Source of the DNA: Larix kaempferi
Taxonomy: Eukaryota > Streptophyta > Pinopsida > Pinales > Pinaceae
Length of the DNA stretch: 64,000 bases
Reading direction: 5' to 3'
NCBI GenBank assembly: GCA_027924585.1
Contig: BSBM01000822.1
Coordinates: forward strand, 1,010,001-1,074,000
Position numbers and translations under genes: made by a program. Positions 23,951 to 34,007 of this stretch are shown in pieces. Position 1 is the first letter of the stretch; every line of letters starts with the position of its first letter. Under the pieces are notes generated by a model, which was not told the DNA's origin, searched no databases, and saw only the letters and a program-made list of their open reading frames with translations.

Positions 23951-24709
23951 TTACCCTCTTATGTCAAAATCAAGGCAATAATCCCGAGGGATTGAGATTT
24001 GCTCACTGTCAATCATAGGCTCACTTAGCTCAGGAAAAGAGGAATTACAATCATTAGTTAATTCATTATTGGTATCTTGATCATCTTCATCAAGAGACTC
24101 ATTTTTCGACTGTTCTTCCATAGTTTCATTAATATTTTCTCCCCACTCACTTATTAAAAAATCCATGAACATGTCATACCCAGTGATGGATCCTGGGGCT
24201 AAATGATCAAACCACAGTCGGGCATCCCCTTCTAGGGAAGCACCAAGGGCTCGCATATAGACATCTTCACCATCAGCACCCAAAAATTCCATATGGTCCC
24301 AGAGGGCATCCAAATGACTTTCAATAGATGTTCCATTACTTTCATCAAAATGTGGCAACCCCCTGATGTATCCATTTGGCATAACATGAGGTGCCCCATA
24401 TATTTCTAAAAAATCAAAAGGAGATGGCTTGGGTTTCCTAAAAGTTCTAGTTGCTTGAGCTGGGCGAGGATCATTTACCAAAAGCCTCGGCTGAGTTTGA
24501 TATTTTCTAATTGGTTTCCTTGGAATATTTTGGGAAAAATTATTAGATGGATGAGGTGAATGATGGGTATCATAAGAATCTTGATATTCAGGTTCATACC
24601 CATAATTATTTTGATAACTATCCCCATACCTAAATTTCCAATTCCTTTCACTAATTTCTGTTATAATTTTTATTTTTTCTTTAAGATCTTGAAGAAGATC
24701 CAGGTCCAT
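23951..24709 (-). CDS. Gag of the large 4.2-kb-LTR element
   Basis: The frame is 252 residues from MDLDLLQDLKEKIKIITEIS at 24709. The N-terminal half is Tyr, Asn, Gln and Pro rich (YGDSYQNNYGYEPEYQDSYD). A gag capsid core follows at about residues 125-200: PHFDESNGTSIESHLDALW, MRALGASLEGDARLWFDHL, then MFMDFLISEWGE. The core motif (LEGDARLWFDHL) is the hallmark of plant gypsy Gag. It ends in an acidic tail, with no zinc knuckle and no protease fused. It is about 370 bp from the primer site. A normal gypsy Gag is longer (350 or more residues), so this is a compact Gag of a non-autonomous element. Confidence 0.8.
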   Translation of the reverse strand: MDLDLLQDLKEKIKIITEISERNWKFRYGDSYQNNYGYEPEYQDSYDTHHSPHPSNNFSQNIPRKPIRKYQTQPRLLVNDPRPAQATRTFRKPKPSPFDFLEIYGAPHVMPNGYIRGLPHFDESNGTSIESHLDALWDHMEFLGADGEDVYMRALGASLEGDARLWFDHLAPGSITGYDMFMDFLISEWGENINETMEEQSKNESLDEDDQDTNNELTNDCNSSFPELSEPMIDSEQISIPRDYCLDFDIRG

Positions 24710-25058
24710 TGTGAATTATTAGGATTCTTAGTGGATTATATACATGGGTTCGCTTCTCAGTAGAGTCGTGGGGTGGAGTCGCCAAGTGAACCACACAAGT
24801 AATTCACCAAAATTAAATGTATTGTAAGGATGTAAATGAGTTCGCTCCTCAGCGGAGTCACGATTCGGAGTCGCTAGCTAGACTTTAAAACTCTTCTACC
24901 AAGATATATGTCGTGTGAAGTGCAGGGAGAGAGTGAGTGAAACACAAATGGATATGGTTTAATTAAGAATTGAAATAATACCCATCTAGATTAATCCAGA
25001 TGCGATAAGATATGAGTTATGCATGGATAATCGCAGACATCTAAGGTAAGCCTCTACC
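24710..25058 (-). other. Leader of the large element with a repeated motif
   Basis: This is the untranslated leader between primer site and gag. Two related ~40-bp segments (24747-24786 and 24839-24878) share GTTCGCT, CTCAG, GGAGTC and GGAGTCGC on the plus strand. They could form part of a packaging or structural signal, but that is speculative. Confidence 0.4.
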
Positions 25059-25076
25059 TCCCTGGCAGCGGCGCCA
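25059..25076 (-). other. Primer-binding site, tRNA-Asp type
   Basis: The minus strand reads TGGCGCCGCTGCCAGGGA three bases after the LTR. It matches the 3' end complement of plant tRNA-Asp with a few differences. This primer is typical of Athila-like and some other gypsy elements (known), and it fixes this end as the 5' end. Confidence 0.8.
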
Positions 25077-25079
25077 AAA

Positions 25080-28000
25080 TGTTATCACCAATCTTGTAGT
25101 TGCCCCGACAGGTGGATGGTAGAGGGGATAGTCAACTAAAGTGGTGAACCAAGAGGGCCTTGGTTCCCAAAAGGATGGTTGTCATGCCAACCAAGGCACT
25201 CTTCGCTTTAGCTATGAAAGCCAAGATAGAAAGGGGGAGACTCGGACCCACTCCCGATAGGAGAGATCAAGCCAATCACCAGATCAAATCAATCTAATGA
25301 GGTATGTAAGGTGACAGGTATGGAACCCTGGAAATAAGGAATTAAGACCACTGTGGAGGCTTGGGAAAGGTGTAATATGACAATGAAAGATAACACACAG
25401 TGATTTAATGATTAGGTATGATTCCAGGATTCAAAGCTAGTTTCAAATGGTCAAAATCAACTGCCTTGGGAAACGTGACCCTTAAAACAGGGAAAGTGTC
25501 CCAAATCAGAGATTTGACAATTAGGGATTTCTAGCTATGCTTGATGAAATGATATGACAGTTTAAGGGTGTTTCAAGCAACAAGACAAAGATCAAGCCAC
25601 AAGATAACTCAACAATCTAGGAAAGTCGAATTGACTTGGGGAAGATTAGTGCCTTGGGAATTGGGCCAAATGGAGTCGAATGCCCACCAAGTTGTAGATC
25701 TGGAATGTTGAGGTGTTGAGGTAGGTGGATCTTGAAAATTAAGGTTATCCAATGGCCAGATCTTAGTAGATCTGAGATTGAAATGTGCCACACAGTGACC
25801 CAAGTGGGGCTCAACCCTCAAAATGAGGAATGGGGCCCACAAGGTGAAAATCACTGAAGTGACACACTAGGGGTAGGTTATAAATTATGGAGATGATGAA
25901 TCAAGTGGGATCTCACCTACCCAGGTGCTGAATCCTTGCAAATTCACCCCTCCTAGGAAGTGCGACCTCCCTTGGAGAAGCTTCTTTGCCTTGGGAAATG
26001 GGTCAAAAAAAGGCCAAATCACACCAAACTACAGATCCGAATCGCCGTGCATACTGTAGAGGTGGGTTTTAAATTTTATACCCAAACACCAAGTGGATCT
26101 TACTAGATCTGAGAAAATGTAAAATGAGGGTTTTATCAATGAAGTAGTTGTGCCAATGGATTGGAACCAAGACAAGAAGAACAAACCTGTGGATCTTACC
26201 TGGATAACCTTGTAGATGCCTTGATGATGATGATCTATGCAAACCCGATCAATTTGAAGCGATTTGAGGTAGTTTTCTATGAAGTCGATTTGCCCAAGGA
26301 AGCCAATGCGCCCTCTCTCCTGCACAATAAATGTCAACAATATCAGATTTACTGCGAACAAGAGATAAGACTAATGCCACAAGAGAAATAATAGAAAGAT
26401 AGCATAGATCACAATGATACTAATGATAACCCCTTGATACAAGCGAATGCCAAGTGGAGCGAGTTGAAGAAGCCTTGCAAAAACGCCCAAGTGAAGTGAC
26501 CCTCCTGTAGACAAGACAAAAATTTCCAAAAAGATAGATCTTACCACAAATACCCAAATGCTAGGATGCAATAGACTTTCCAATCACCATCTAAGAACAC
26601 CAGATGCAAAGGAGACCACAAGAATTTCCACCAGGAAGTTTTTCTATATCAAGATTCCAAGAGCCAAAAACCCCTGTACAATGAGAAGCTCTCTCCTTTA
26701 AATAGGAAGGAGTGAGTCCACAATCTAACCACTTTTTAAATGAGTGGCTAAGATTAAAATATCAAAAGATCTAATGAATGGTTGAGATGACCTCAACAAT
26801 ACAATACATGGATCACTAATAAAATATAACAATAAGTGGACAAAATCGCCCTAGGAGAGGGGATCCCACCAAATCATGATGATAAAATAATAGATCTAGC
26901 TTATGGTGGGTCAAAGGGGTAATTTTAGACACCCTTGGTCAATCCCCATAGCACAATATGAATATAACAATTATCAAAGTACCAAATCGTGAGCCTTGGG
27001 AGGCTCCAAAAATCATCAGAAAGTGCCATAAGTGATGGATGTGGGTCCCGATGAAGCTGAAACTATCGGAGAAGGTGTGGAAGACATCCCACTCATCATC
27101 ATTGATCATCCCATGCCATAACATTGCCTCGGTAGCCCAAATCGAATTCCTTTGTAGCCATTTTTTACCATTTCTGGACTGCCTTGGGAAGTGTGGAACT
27201 GCCCAAACTGCCACCTGGAGTGCCTGGCTCCAAAAATAAAAATCACCAAATTGTCTGGGAGGGTGGTAATATGGTAATAACAAGTGGTTGGACCACCCCC
27301 TCCAAAAATAGCGCTCTAGGTGAACCAATCATACCTCTGCTCTGCTCTGCTAGGGCCTCCGACAAGCCAAAACTGCACTAGGATAGCCAACTGAGGCTCA
27401 ATCATCACTATAACTGCCCGGAACTGAAAATAGACTGTCTCATTGGATTCAGAAGGTCCAAATCCATCTAAGATGTGTACTCATACACCATATAAACCTC
27501 TGCATGGTCTAAAATAAATACTCATCATATCCGGCAGACCAAATAATAATAATTTGTAAAAGCGCTGAAAAGCACAAATCATCATCATAAGCCTGAAAGC
27601 ACTGCATAAGCCCACCATGGTGACCTGTACCAAACCATATATCATCTATCTGTAACATCTGAGGTCTGGCACCTCATGTCCTATGGTTGACTTTTGGTCA
27701 AACTGAGGTTTGACCAAGTCAACATGACCAAAATATGACTCAAACTGTCATCAAGCTGTTGCAAGGTGTCAAAGGTTAAAACATGCTTTACAATCCATTC
27801 ACATAGCAATTATAACAAGTAGCAATCATTACTGGCGATCTAAATCCACATCTAATATGTCATTAATTATTATTTATTACTCAGACACGACTTTCAAGGT
27901 CATAGTCACTTCATAGTTGTGATCAGTTTGCTAGTGAAGGGTAAAAGCTAAGAATAATGTGGCTAGGTTAAAGGATGACTTACTGACTTAACACTATGAC

Positions 28001-29239
28001 ACTTTGGAAATGGAAAAGGGAATACACACCATAGCATATAGTGGACAAGCAACAACACAGGGAATGGCGGTGTCTCACAAATGGATAAGTTGTTCAAAGA
28101 GTGTTTATTCACCTTACACTGATGTGCACAATCCATAATACAAATGAGGCCAGCAATCTTTTTGATATAGAGTTTAAGTTCCATTGCTTTTTGGGCCTAG
28201 AGTTTCCATAGCCTTTGATCTATGTGTGTTTATAAACACATTGCATAGATTTACATTTAATTTAGGCTCTTTTGCTGCAGGTGTGTTTTTAAGGCACTTG
28301 TTTACTTGAGCACTTCTAGGTGTGTCACAGACAGCTTGTTTACCTAGGTATTTACATTTCACAATAGATATAGCATTTGATATTTTATAGCCATTTTCAT
28401 TTGGCTTTATTTCATTCATACAAGATACAACATTTGATTTCCATACTTTGTATTCATGGCAACACTAAAAGTTTCAGGTTTAGCCAACAACATCTTTAGT
28501 GACTAGGGGGAATTCACAAGGAATACCAACTCACCATAGGCAAGTTTTGTCACCAAATCAGAGCTGAGACACAATAAACAGGGAAGCTTATCCAATATAG
28601 AGGCTACAGTGGGGGAAGGTCCTCCATGCCACTATTCAAGTAGTAAGTCAAGGTAATGAACAAACTGGGTAAGTCATGGATGGATGAAGACAGTGAATAA
28701 TGAAACCAACACTAGCAAGCCAAAGTATGGCGGGAATGATCACCTCTATTCTCCCTAAGGAGGGTAAAACCAATGAGTATAGGCCAAGAACTTCTATGTC
28801 TGAGTAGGGACAAATATGATATATATATAGGTACAACCATGTGCACATATCTATATGATCGCCAGATCATGATAATAAGTGCTAAGACATGCTAAGAAAA
28901 TGGAAATAAAAGCAATATAACTGCAACACCATAATATACTTGCTGAGTCATATACCTGAATGCTCACCATCTGAACCATCATTTGTCCTCTGAAACTGTT
29001 GCTGTAACTCTGGGCAATACTGACTGCCTTGTACAAATGGCTAAATAGCTACATCAGTCATCTCTCTGAGTGTCCCGAGACTTAGTCATGGCATGGGGAA
29101 TAAAACTGCTGTCCAAAATATGATAGTGATCCACTATAGATGCTCATCTCAGCATCTCAAAGTAAGGGAACTGGCTGAATAGTGTACTGGAATCTGGCAA
29201 AAAATGTATGGTAGCCCGTCTACTATATATGTGATAACA
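25080..29239 (-). repeat. 5' LTR of the large element (4,160 bp)
   Basis: Ends are TGTTATCAC and GTGATAACA. The minus-strand TATA (CCTATTTAAAGG) is at 26,695-26,706. It serves as the empty-site reference for the solo LTR in the partner copy. It is directly followed on the outside by the AGTAC duplication. Confidence 0.9.
27686..27723. promoter_or_regulatory. Inverted W-box cluster in the 5' LTR U3
   Basis: It has the same four-core arrangement as at 12,382-12,419, apparently without change. Confidence 0.45.
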
Positions 29240-29350
29240 AGTACCCTAGAGTTTTATCACAAAACCCTAATCTCCAATCTCCAAGGGATAAACCCTAATC
29301 CTAGATCTCCAAGATACTTTGAGAAGACAAAGAAACCCCAACAATTCCAA

Positions 29351-29367
29351 GAGAGAGAGAGAGAGAG
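29351..29367. repeat. (GA)n microsatellite
   Basis: A pure GA run of about eight units. Confidence 0.9.
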
Positions 29368-29483
29368 AACCAAGAGAGCGACATAGAGGAGTAATGTGCA
29401 CTCCTCTCTAGGTCATATCTTAGCTCAAGAGCAAATATAAGAATGAACACAAAGATATGAATGAGGAGGACTCTCTCCTCCCT

Positions 29484-29493
29484 CTATTTATAT
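29484..29493 (-). promoter_or_regulatory. TATA box on the minus strand
   Basis: The minus strand reads ATATAAATAGAGGGAGGAG, the same pattern as the other LTR promoters here. This supports an old LTR as target of the large element. Confidence 0.4.
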
Positions 29494-30251
29494 GAAAGGT
29501 AAGGGAGATCAACATTACAACGTGGACGCAAGCCCTTACAAGCAACCTACGATGAGCACTTGTATGCCAACACAAGTGAGACGCTACGCTCCAAACTTCA
29601 AATTACATGTGTCATGCTCCAAGGTGATGTTGTACACAATAAGGGCTCCAAGATGATGTAGCTATACAAGGTAAGTTTGCATGCCTCTGTGATCGCCAAG
29701 AACTTCATTGATCCTCCTAAGCAATATACTCCACCGGGTTTGTAGTCCTTGCAAGAACACCGTTGCAGCCCAAGCATCCTCGAGCCAACTCCAAGCCTCC
29801 AAACATGAATCCAAGCTACCCATGACGTACGAGACTAAATGATTCTTTACCCTTAAAAATCATGATGTGATGTTTTGGGCAAAAATTGCAACATGACTTT
29901 AAAATAATGCCAATACCATAAAAAATTATACTGTAAGGCCTGGATTTCAACTTTTTTTGTCAATCTTGTTTGCAAAAGTTGGGGATTTAGATAAAAGTAT
30001 CTTTGTTATTGTATTCAATTGATTTTAGGAGGGGAAAATGAGATTTTTTATCACCATTACCGAATCTTTTGTTTTGTGGGGATTGATTTCCATATAGTAC
30101 TGTAATATCCCAACTGATAAATTTGGCTGACTTTTCTTCTTGACTGTTAATGGGTTGTGGTTTGAGAGTTTCGTCCGACACTTTAATGAAGTTATCCAAA
30201 ATCTGATATAGAGCACTGTATAATGGTTTGTTTGATATGTAAGGTAGTTCA

Positions 30252-31521
30252 TGTTAGTTTTATACCAAGGTCGAGTTCCCCTAGTGACTTAGCCTAAGTC
30301 ACTAAGTATGGGGGTGGTGGGACCCTCACTTTAAGTGATTAATTAATGAGACATGATGTCACTTTATTTATCCTAAGTCTAAAAGGTACATGAGAATTTA
30401 TTATTTAAGTGAGTTATTTAATAAAGTGTACTCTCATGAAATCTGGGCCATTGATTAAGATATAATCTCAGCCCTTGATTTAGAGATTCCTTTAGGTATG
30501 GATAAAAAGGTAGAGGGAGGCATGAAACCTATTCATTGTGATCATTTGTGAAGAGGAGAGGAGAGAGCACGGGAGTCTGCAGGAGGTCGAGCTAGGGCGC
30601 AGGTACAGAGAACAGTGCATTCAGCAGGCACAAGTTTCCAGGCAGGGCGCAGGTACAGAGAACAGTGCATTCAGCAGGCACGAGTTTCCAGGCACAGTAC
30701 ACCAGCATTAGCTCAGTTTTCAAGGTACTCTTTCTGGCATTTATTATTAACAAAGTGAACCGTGAAGAGCTGCTGTCATCTCTGCAATAAAATCGTGAAG
30801 GTACCCTTCAGCAGTCTATATCATTAGCACACAGGTTGAGGTGGAGTCTGGGCTTGTATTTGCAGGCAGCTTCATTTATTTGAGGCTCAGTTATTGTAAT
30901 ATAAATCCCAGGTACAGAACCCGTGTTCTATTGTCTTGCTGTGAGGAGTTTCAGTCCACACGTTTTTTGTTAATGAGAAGGGTCTGGTACAGTAGTAAGT
31001 ACAGCAGTCAAACACAGTCAAGTTCTGGGGTTAGTCCATACAGAAATTCCAGTGACAGTCAGCAGGGTTCTGTGTGTGGTTACTGCACAGAATTCGAGGA
31101 GGATACAGCACCTGCAATTGCACAGAAACCGAGAAGGATCTGCTCTCATTTCCAGGCAGCAGTTGTGCACTGAAATCTAGGCAGACCAGGGTACAATTGA
31201 AGTAGAGATAAGTTGTATTTGATTGTGTACTGCTGTTGATTTGCTTTGTTGATGGAATAATAAATCTCTCTCTCTCACTCAACTGGTTTTCCCCGTGGGG
31301 GTTTTTCCAGGGCTCGATTTGGCCAAAAACTACCGTGTCAAATCTGATGTGTGAATGTGTGTAAATTAGCTTGCAGCCTGTAATTTCCTTTTACTGTGTG
31401 TTTAAGTGTTATTTACTTTTGGCAATAAGTAGCTTACAGCCAATGCATAACAGGGCTGTAAGTGAAAACCACTCATAAATTGGCATTAAACCAGCAGGGC
31501 AGTAAAGGCAGAAAATCTTCA
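30252..31521 (+). repeat. 5' LTR of the copia element (1,270 bp)
   Basis: A TATA-like GGATAAAAAGG lies at about 30,500-30,510, a polyadenylation-type AATAAA at 31,258-31,263, and a CT run just after it. It contains two direct 50-bp repeats. The frame at 30,841-31,173 recurs in the other LTR only because the LTRs are copies. Confidence 0.95.
30595..30694 (+). repeat. Two 50-bp direct repeats in the copia LTR
   Basis: The unit starts GGGCGCAGGTACAGAG and is repeated at 30595-30644 and 30645-30694 with one difference (ACAAG/ACGAG). The same pair occurs in the 3' LTR at 36286-36385. It lies about 90 bp after the TATA, so in the R or U5 part. Confidence 0.9.
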
Positions 31522-31533
31522 TGGTATCAGAGC
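31522..31533 (+). other. Primer-binding site (initiator tRNA-Met) of the copia element
   Basis: TGGTATCAGAGC directly abuts the end of the 5' LTR. Confidence 0.95.
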
Positions 31534-31647
31534 ACAGGGGGCAGAATTAAAACTAATTTGCAGACACCCATAAAATTTGCAGATCTCAGAAAACCAAGTA
31601 TTCTTACCTTTGTTATTGGGCAGCGTTCCTTTGGACTGATTTTTCAG

Positions 31648-33097
31648 ATGGCTACAGGGTTGAGGATAGAGGACAGATTGAGTGGGACGGAGAATTTTGT
31701 GCCTTGGAAGGCCAGAATTCTATTGCTGTTAGAGGAGAACGAGTTGTGGGAAGAGGTGGTGAGGAACACCACCACATACCCCATTACTATTCCAGATGGC
31801 TCAGATATAACCGCTCTTTCAGTCTTCAACAAGAAAGAATGTAAGGCTAGGAGGATCATTCTAGATGCAGTGAAGGACCACATCATCCCTCATATTTCGG
31901 GAAAGACCAAGGCACACGAGATGTGGAGTGCCTTGATCAGCTTGTATGAGAGCTCCAACGAGAACAGGAAGATGGTTCTCAAGGAGAAGCTCAAGAGTAT
32001 CAAGATGACCGGAGGAGAGGGAGTCACAGCTTATCTCACCAGGATCTCAGCAGTTCGTGATGAACTAGCAGCAGTTGGTGAGGTGGTATCCCCTACAGAG
32101 TTAGTTCGCACCGCAGTCAACGGGGCTTCCAAGCCCTGGCATGCTTTTGTGCAGGCGATTGTGGGCAGGGAGAACCTTCCATCATGGGAGAGGTTGTGGG
32201 ATGACTTTGTACAGGAGGAGACCAGGAGGGGTCTCGTACAGGGCAGTACATCAGGTGGTATAGCAGATGAGGAGAACGTGGCTCTCACAGCCAAAGGGAA
32301 GAAGAAGAAGGGTCCCAAGAAGCATGGGGCCAAGGGACAGCAGCAGCAGCATCATACACAGGGTGGGCAGAAGAAGGACTTGAGTAAAATCAAGTGCTAC
32401 TGTTGTCAGGCGTTTGGGCACTATGCATCTCAGTGTCCAAACAAGAAGAGGAAGAAGGGACCAGGTCAGCAGACAGCAGCCTCAGCAGAGATAGATGAGT
32501 TTGGTGACAGGTTTCAGAGGGAGTTTTCCCTTTATGCTGGACAGAGTGAGAGAGAGAGAGTTTCTTTAGCCACCAGCATTGATATGGATATGCAGGTTGA
32601 GCACTCATTGTTGACTGGGCATCAGACAGGTCCTTCCACCACTGGTACGTGGTATATTGACAGCGGAGCATCGAGGCACATGACAGGTACTCGAGAGTTC
32701 TTCTCCGAGTTGTCACGCACAGAGAGAGAGGTGGAGGTGGTACTTGGAGACAACACCATAGTTAGAGCAGTGGGTCAGGGGACAGTCATATTTGAGAGGG
32801 AGTCCATGAGTCCCATGACACTGAGGGATGTGTTGTACGTCCCTGGGCTGAAGAAGAACCTTGTTTCAGTTTCCACGATTGAGGACAGGGGTCTTGGGGT
32901 GTGCTTCTCAGATGGGAGAGTGCAGGTGTATCCCAAGACCACAGGTGTATCTACTCCCATGGATATTGGAGTCAGATGTGGAAGACTGTACAAGCTCTTG
33001 TTTCAGCCGCAGCATGCTCTAGCACACAGCAGCAGCAGCAGCAGCAGTGAGCTGTGTGAGTTATGGCACAGGAGGATGGCCCATTTACATCACCCCC
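31648..33097 (+). CDS. Copia Gag and protease
   Basis: The likely start is ATG at 31648 (MATGLRIEDRLSGTENFVPW). The open frame reaches back into the LTR, but copia Gag usually starts at this motif. The UBN2-type Gag core covers about residues 10-200 (ENFVPWKARILLLLEENELW, AHEMWSALISLYESSNENRK, VTAYLTRISAVRDELAAVGE). A zinc knuckle CYCCQAFGHYASQC (C-x2-C-x4-H-x4-C) lies near residue 250. The protease active site WYIDSGASRHMTG is near residue 335, followed by VLYVPGLKKNLVSVS. The frame then enters the pre-integrase region (ELWHRRMAHL) and is lost at a five-C run at 33093-33097; dropping one C restores the frame into LPDFDSEQSD. Confidence 0.9.
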
Positions 33098-34007
33098 GCT
33101 TTGGGAGTGTTGCGGAGCATGGTCACAGGTTTACCTGATTTTGACTCAGAGCAGAGTGATGTATGCAGAGGGTGTGCTTTGGGAAAGTACACCAAGACCG
33201 TGTTTCCTACCAGTGACACGAGAGCAGCAGGTGTGCTCGATCTGATTCATACCGACATATGTGGTCCTATGTCCTCAGTTTCCTTGAGTGGCCATGAGTA
33301 CTATATCAGCTTTATTGATGACTACTCCAGGAAGACCTGGATCTACTTCTTGCGGGGCAAGAAGTCCTCACTTGTATTGGATGTCTTCCAAGGGTTTAAA
33401 GCCCTTGTGGAGAAGCAGACGGGGAGGAAGATCAGGATCTTGAGGTCAGACAACGGGGGTGAGTATACCTCCAAGGAGTTCAGTGCATTCTGCAGACAGG
33501 AGGGCATACAGCGTCAGTTGACAGTTCCCTACACTCCTGAGCAGAATGGAGTAGCAGAGAGGAAGAACAGGTCGATCCTTGGAGCAGCGAGGGCCATGCT
33601 TCATGATCAGGGATTACCGTTCTTTCTGTGGGCTAAAGCCTGCAACACTGCAGTGTACCTGCAGAACAGGAGTCCCCATCGTGCCGTGGGGAGCATGACT
33701 CCAGAGGAGATGTATTCAGGCAAGAAGCCTGAGGTGGGCCACTTTCGCATATTTGGCTCCCTGGCTTACTCTCACGTCCCCCTCAGAGAGGAGGACGAAG
33801 TTCGAGCCCACCGCAGAGAGAGGCATCTTTGTGGGTTACGACGAGACTTCGAAGGCATATCGGCTTTACATTCCTGGCCAGAGGCGAGTTGTAGTTAGGC
33901 GGGATGTAAAGTTTGAGGAGGAGAGGGCCTTCAGGAAGTCCAGAGAGTTAGAGCAGGAGGAGACACCAGCACCCACACCTCAGATGGTACAGGCTTCTTC
34001 GATATAG
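33098..34007 (+). CDS. Copia integrase
   Basis: The pre-integrase zinc-binding part ends with CRGCALGKYTK. The integrase core carries the D,D,E set in IHTDICGPMSSV, ILRSDNGGEYTS and the Glu of PEQNGVAERKNRS, all present. A second frameshift lies at the five-C run 33778-33782; downstream the frame resumes as TKFEPTAERGIFVGYDE and IPGQRRVVVRRDVKFEEE, the usual integrase C-terminal part. A TAG at 34005-34007 ends the frame. The same frame continues straight after it, so it is a simple nonsense change (CAG to TAG fits). Confidence 0.88.

Larger units (their letters stand above)
7510..29239 (-). mobile_element. Large LTR retrotransposon, 4.2-kb LTRs, non-autonomous, with nested insertions
   Basis: Both LTRs start TGTTATCAC and end GTGATAACA (a perfect 9-bp inverted terminus). 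The element is flanked by the 5-bp duplication AGTAC at 7505-7509 and 29240-29244. The plus-strand left copy (7510-13934) is the 3' LTR and the right copy (25080-29239) is the 5' LTR, because a tRNA-Asp-type primer site abuts the latter at 25059-25076. After removing two nested insertions (8020-10242 and 15523-23862) the element is about 13.2 kb with only about 2.8 kb of interior: a gag and a second ORF, with no protease, reverse transcriptase or integrase. The tRNA-Asp primer and the Gag type point to the non-chromodomain gypsy side (Athila/Tat-like); that placement is inference. It must depend on enzymes from another element. Confidence 0.88.
29240..30100. other. Target sequence of the large element, LTR-like
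   Basis: This continues the sequence left of 7505. It contains a GA microsatellite (29351-29367), AAACCCTAATC-type repeats and a minus-strand TATA. No gene is supported. Probably part of an older minus-strand LTR whose ends I could not define. Confidence 0.35.

Noticed and set aside
29484-29493. 5' LTR of the truncated gypsy element at 4-6 kb
   Set aside because: The TATA context and terminal sequence differ from the 3' LTR at 3960-4122, and no primer site lies between here and the gag start.
29240-30100. AGTAC at both 29240-29244 and 30096-30100 as the ends of one unit
   Set aside because: Each AGTAC pairs with a different partner (7505-7509 and the AGTGC at 38630-38634); the match between them is a coincidence of a 5-bp word.
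30841-31173. 110-codon frame identical to 36532-36864
   Set aside because: Inside the copia LTRs; no domain and duplicated by LTR copying.
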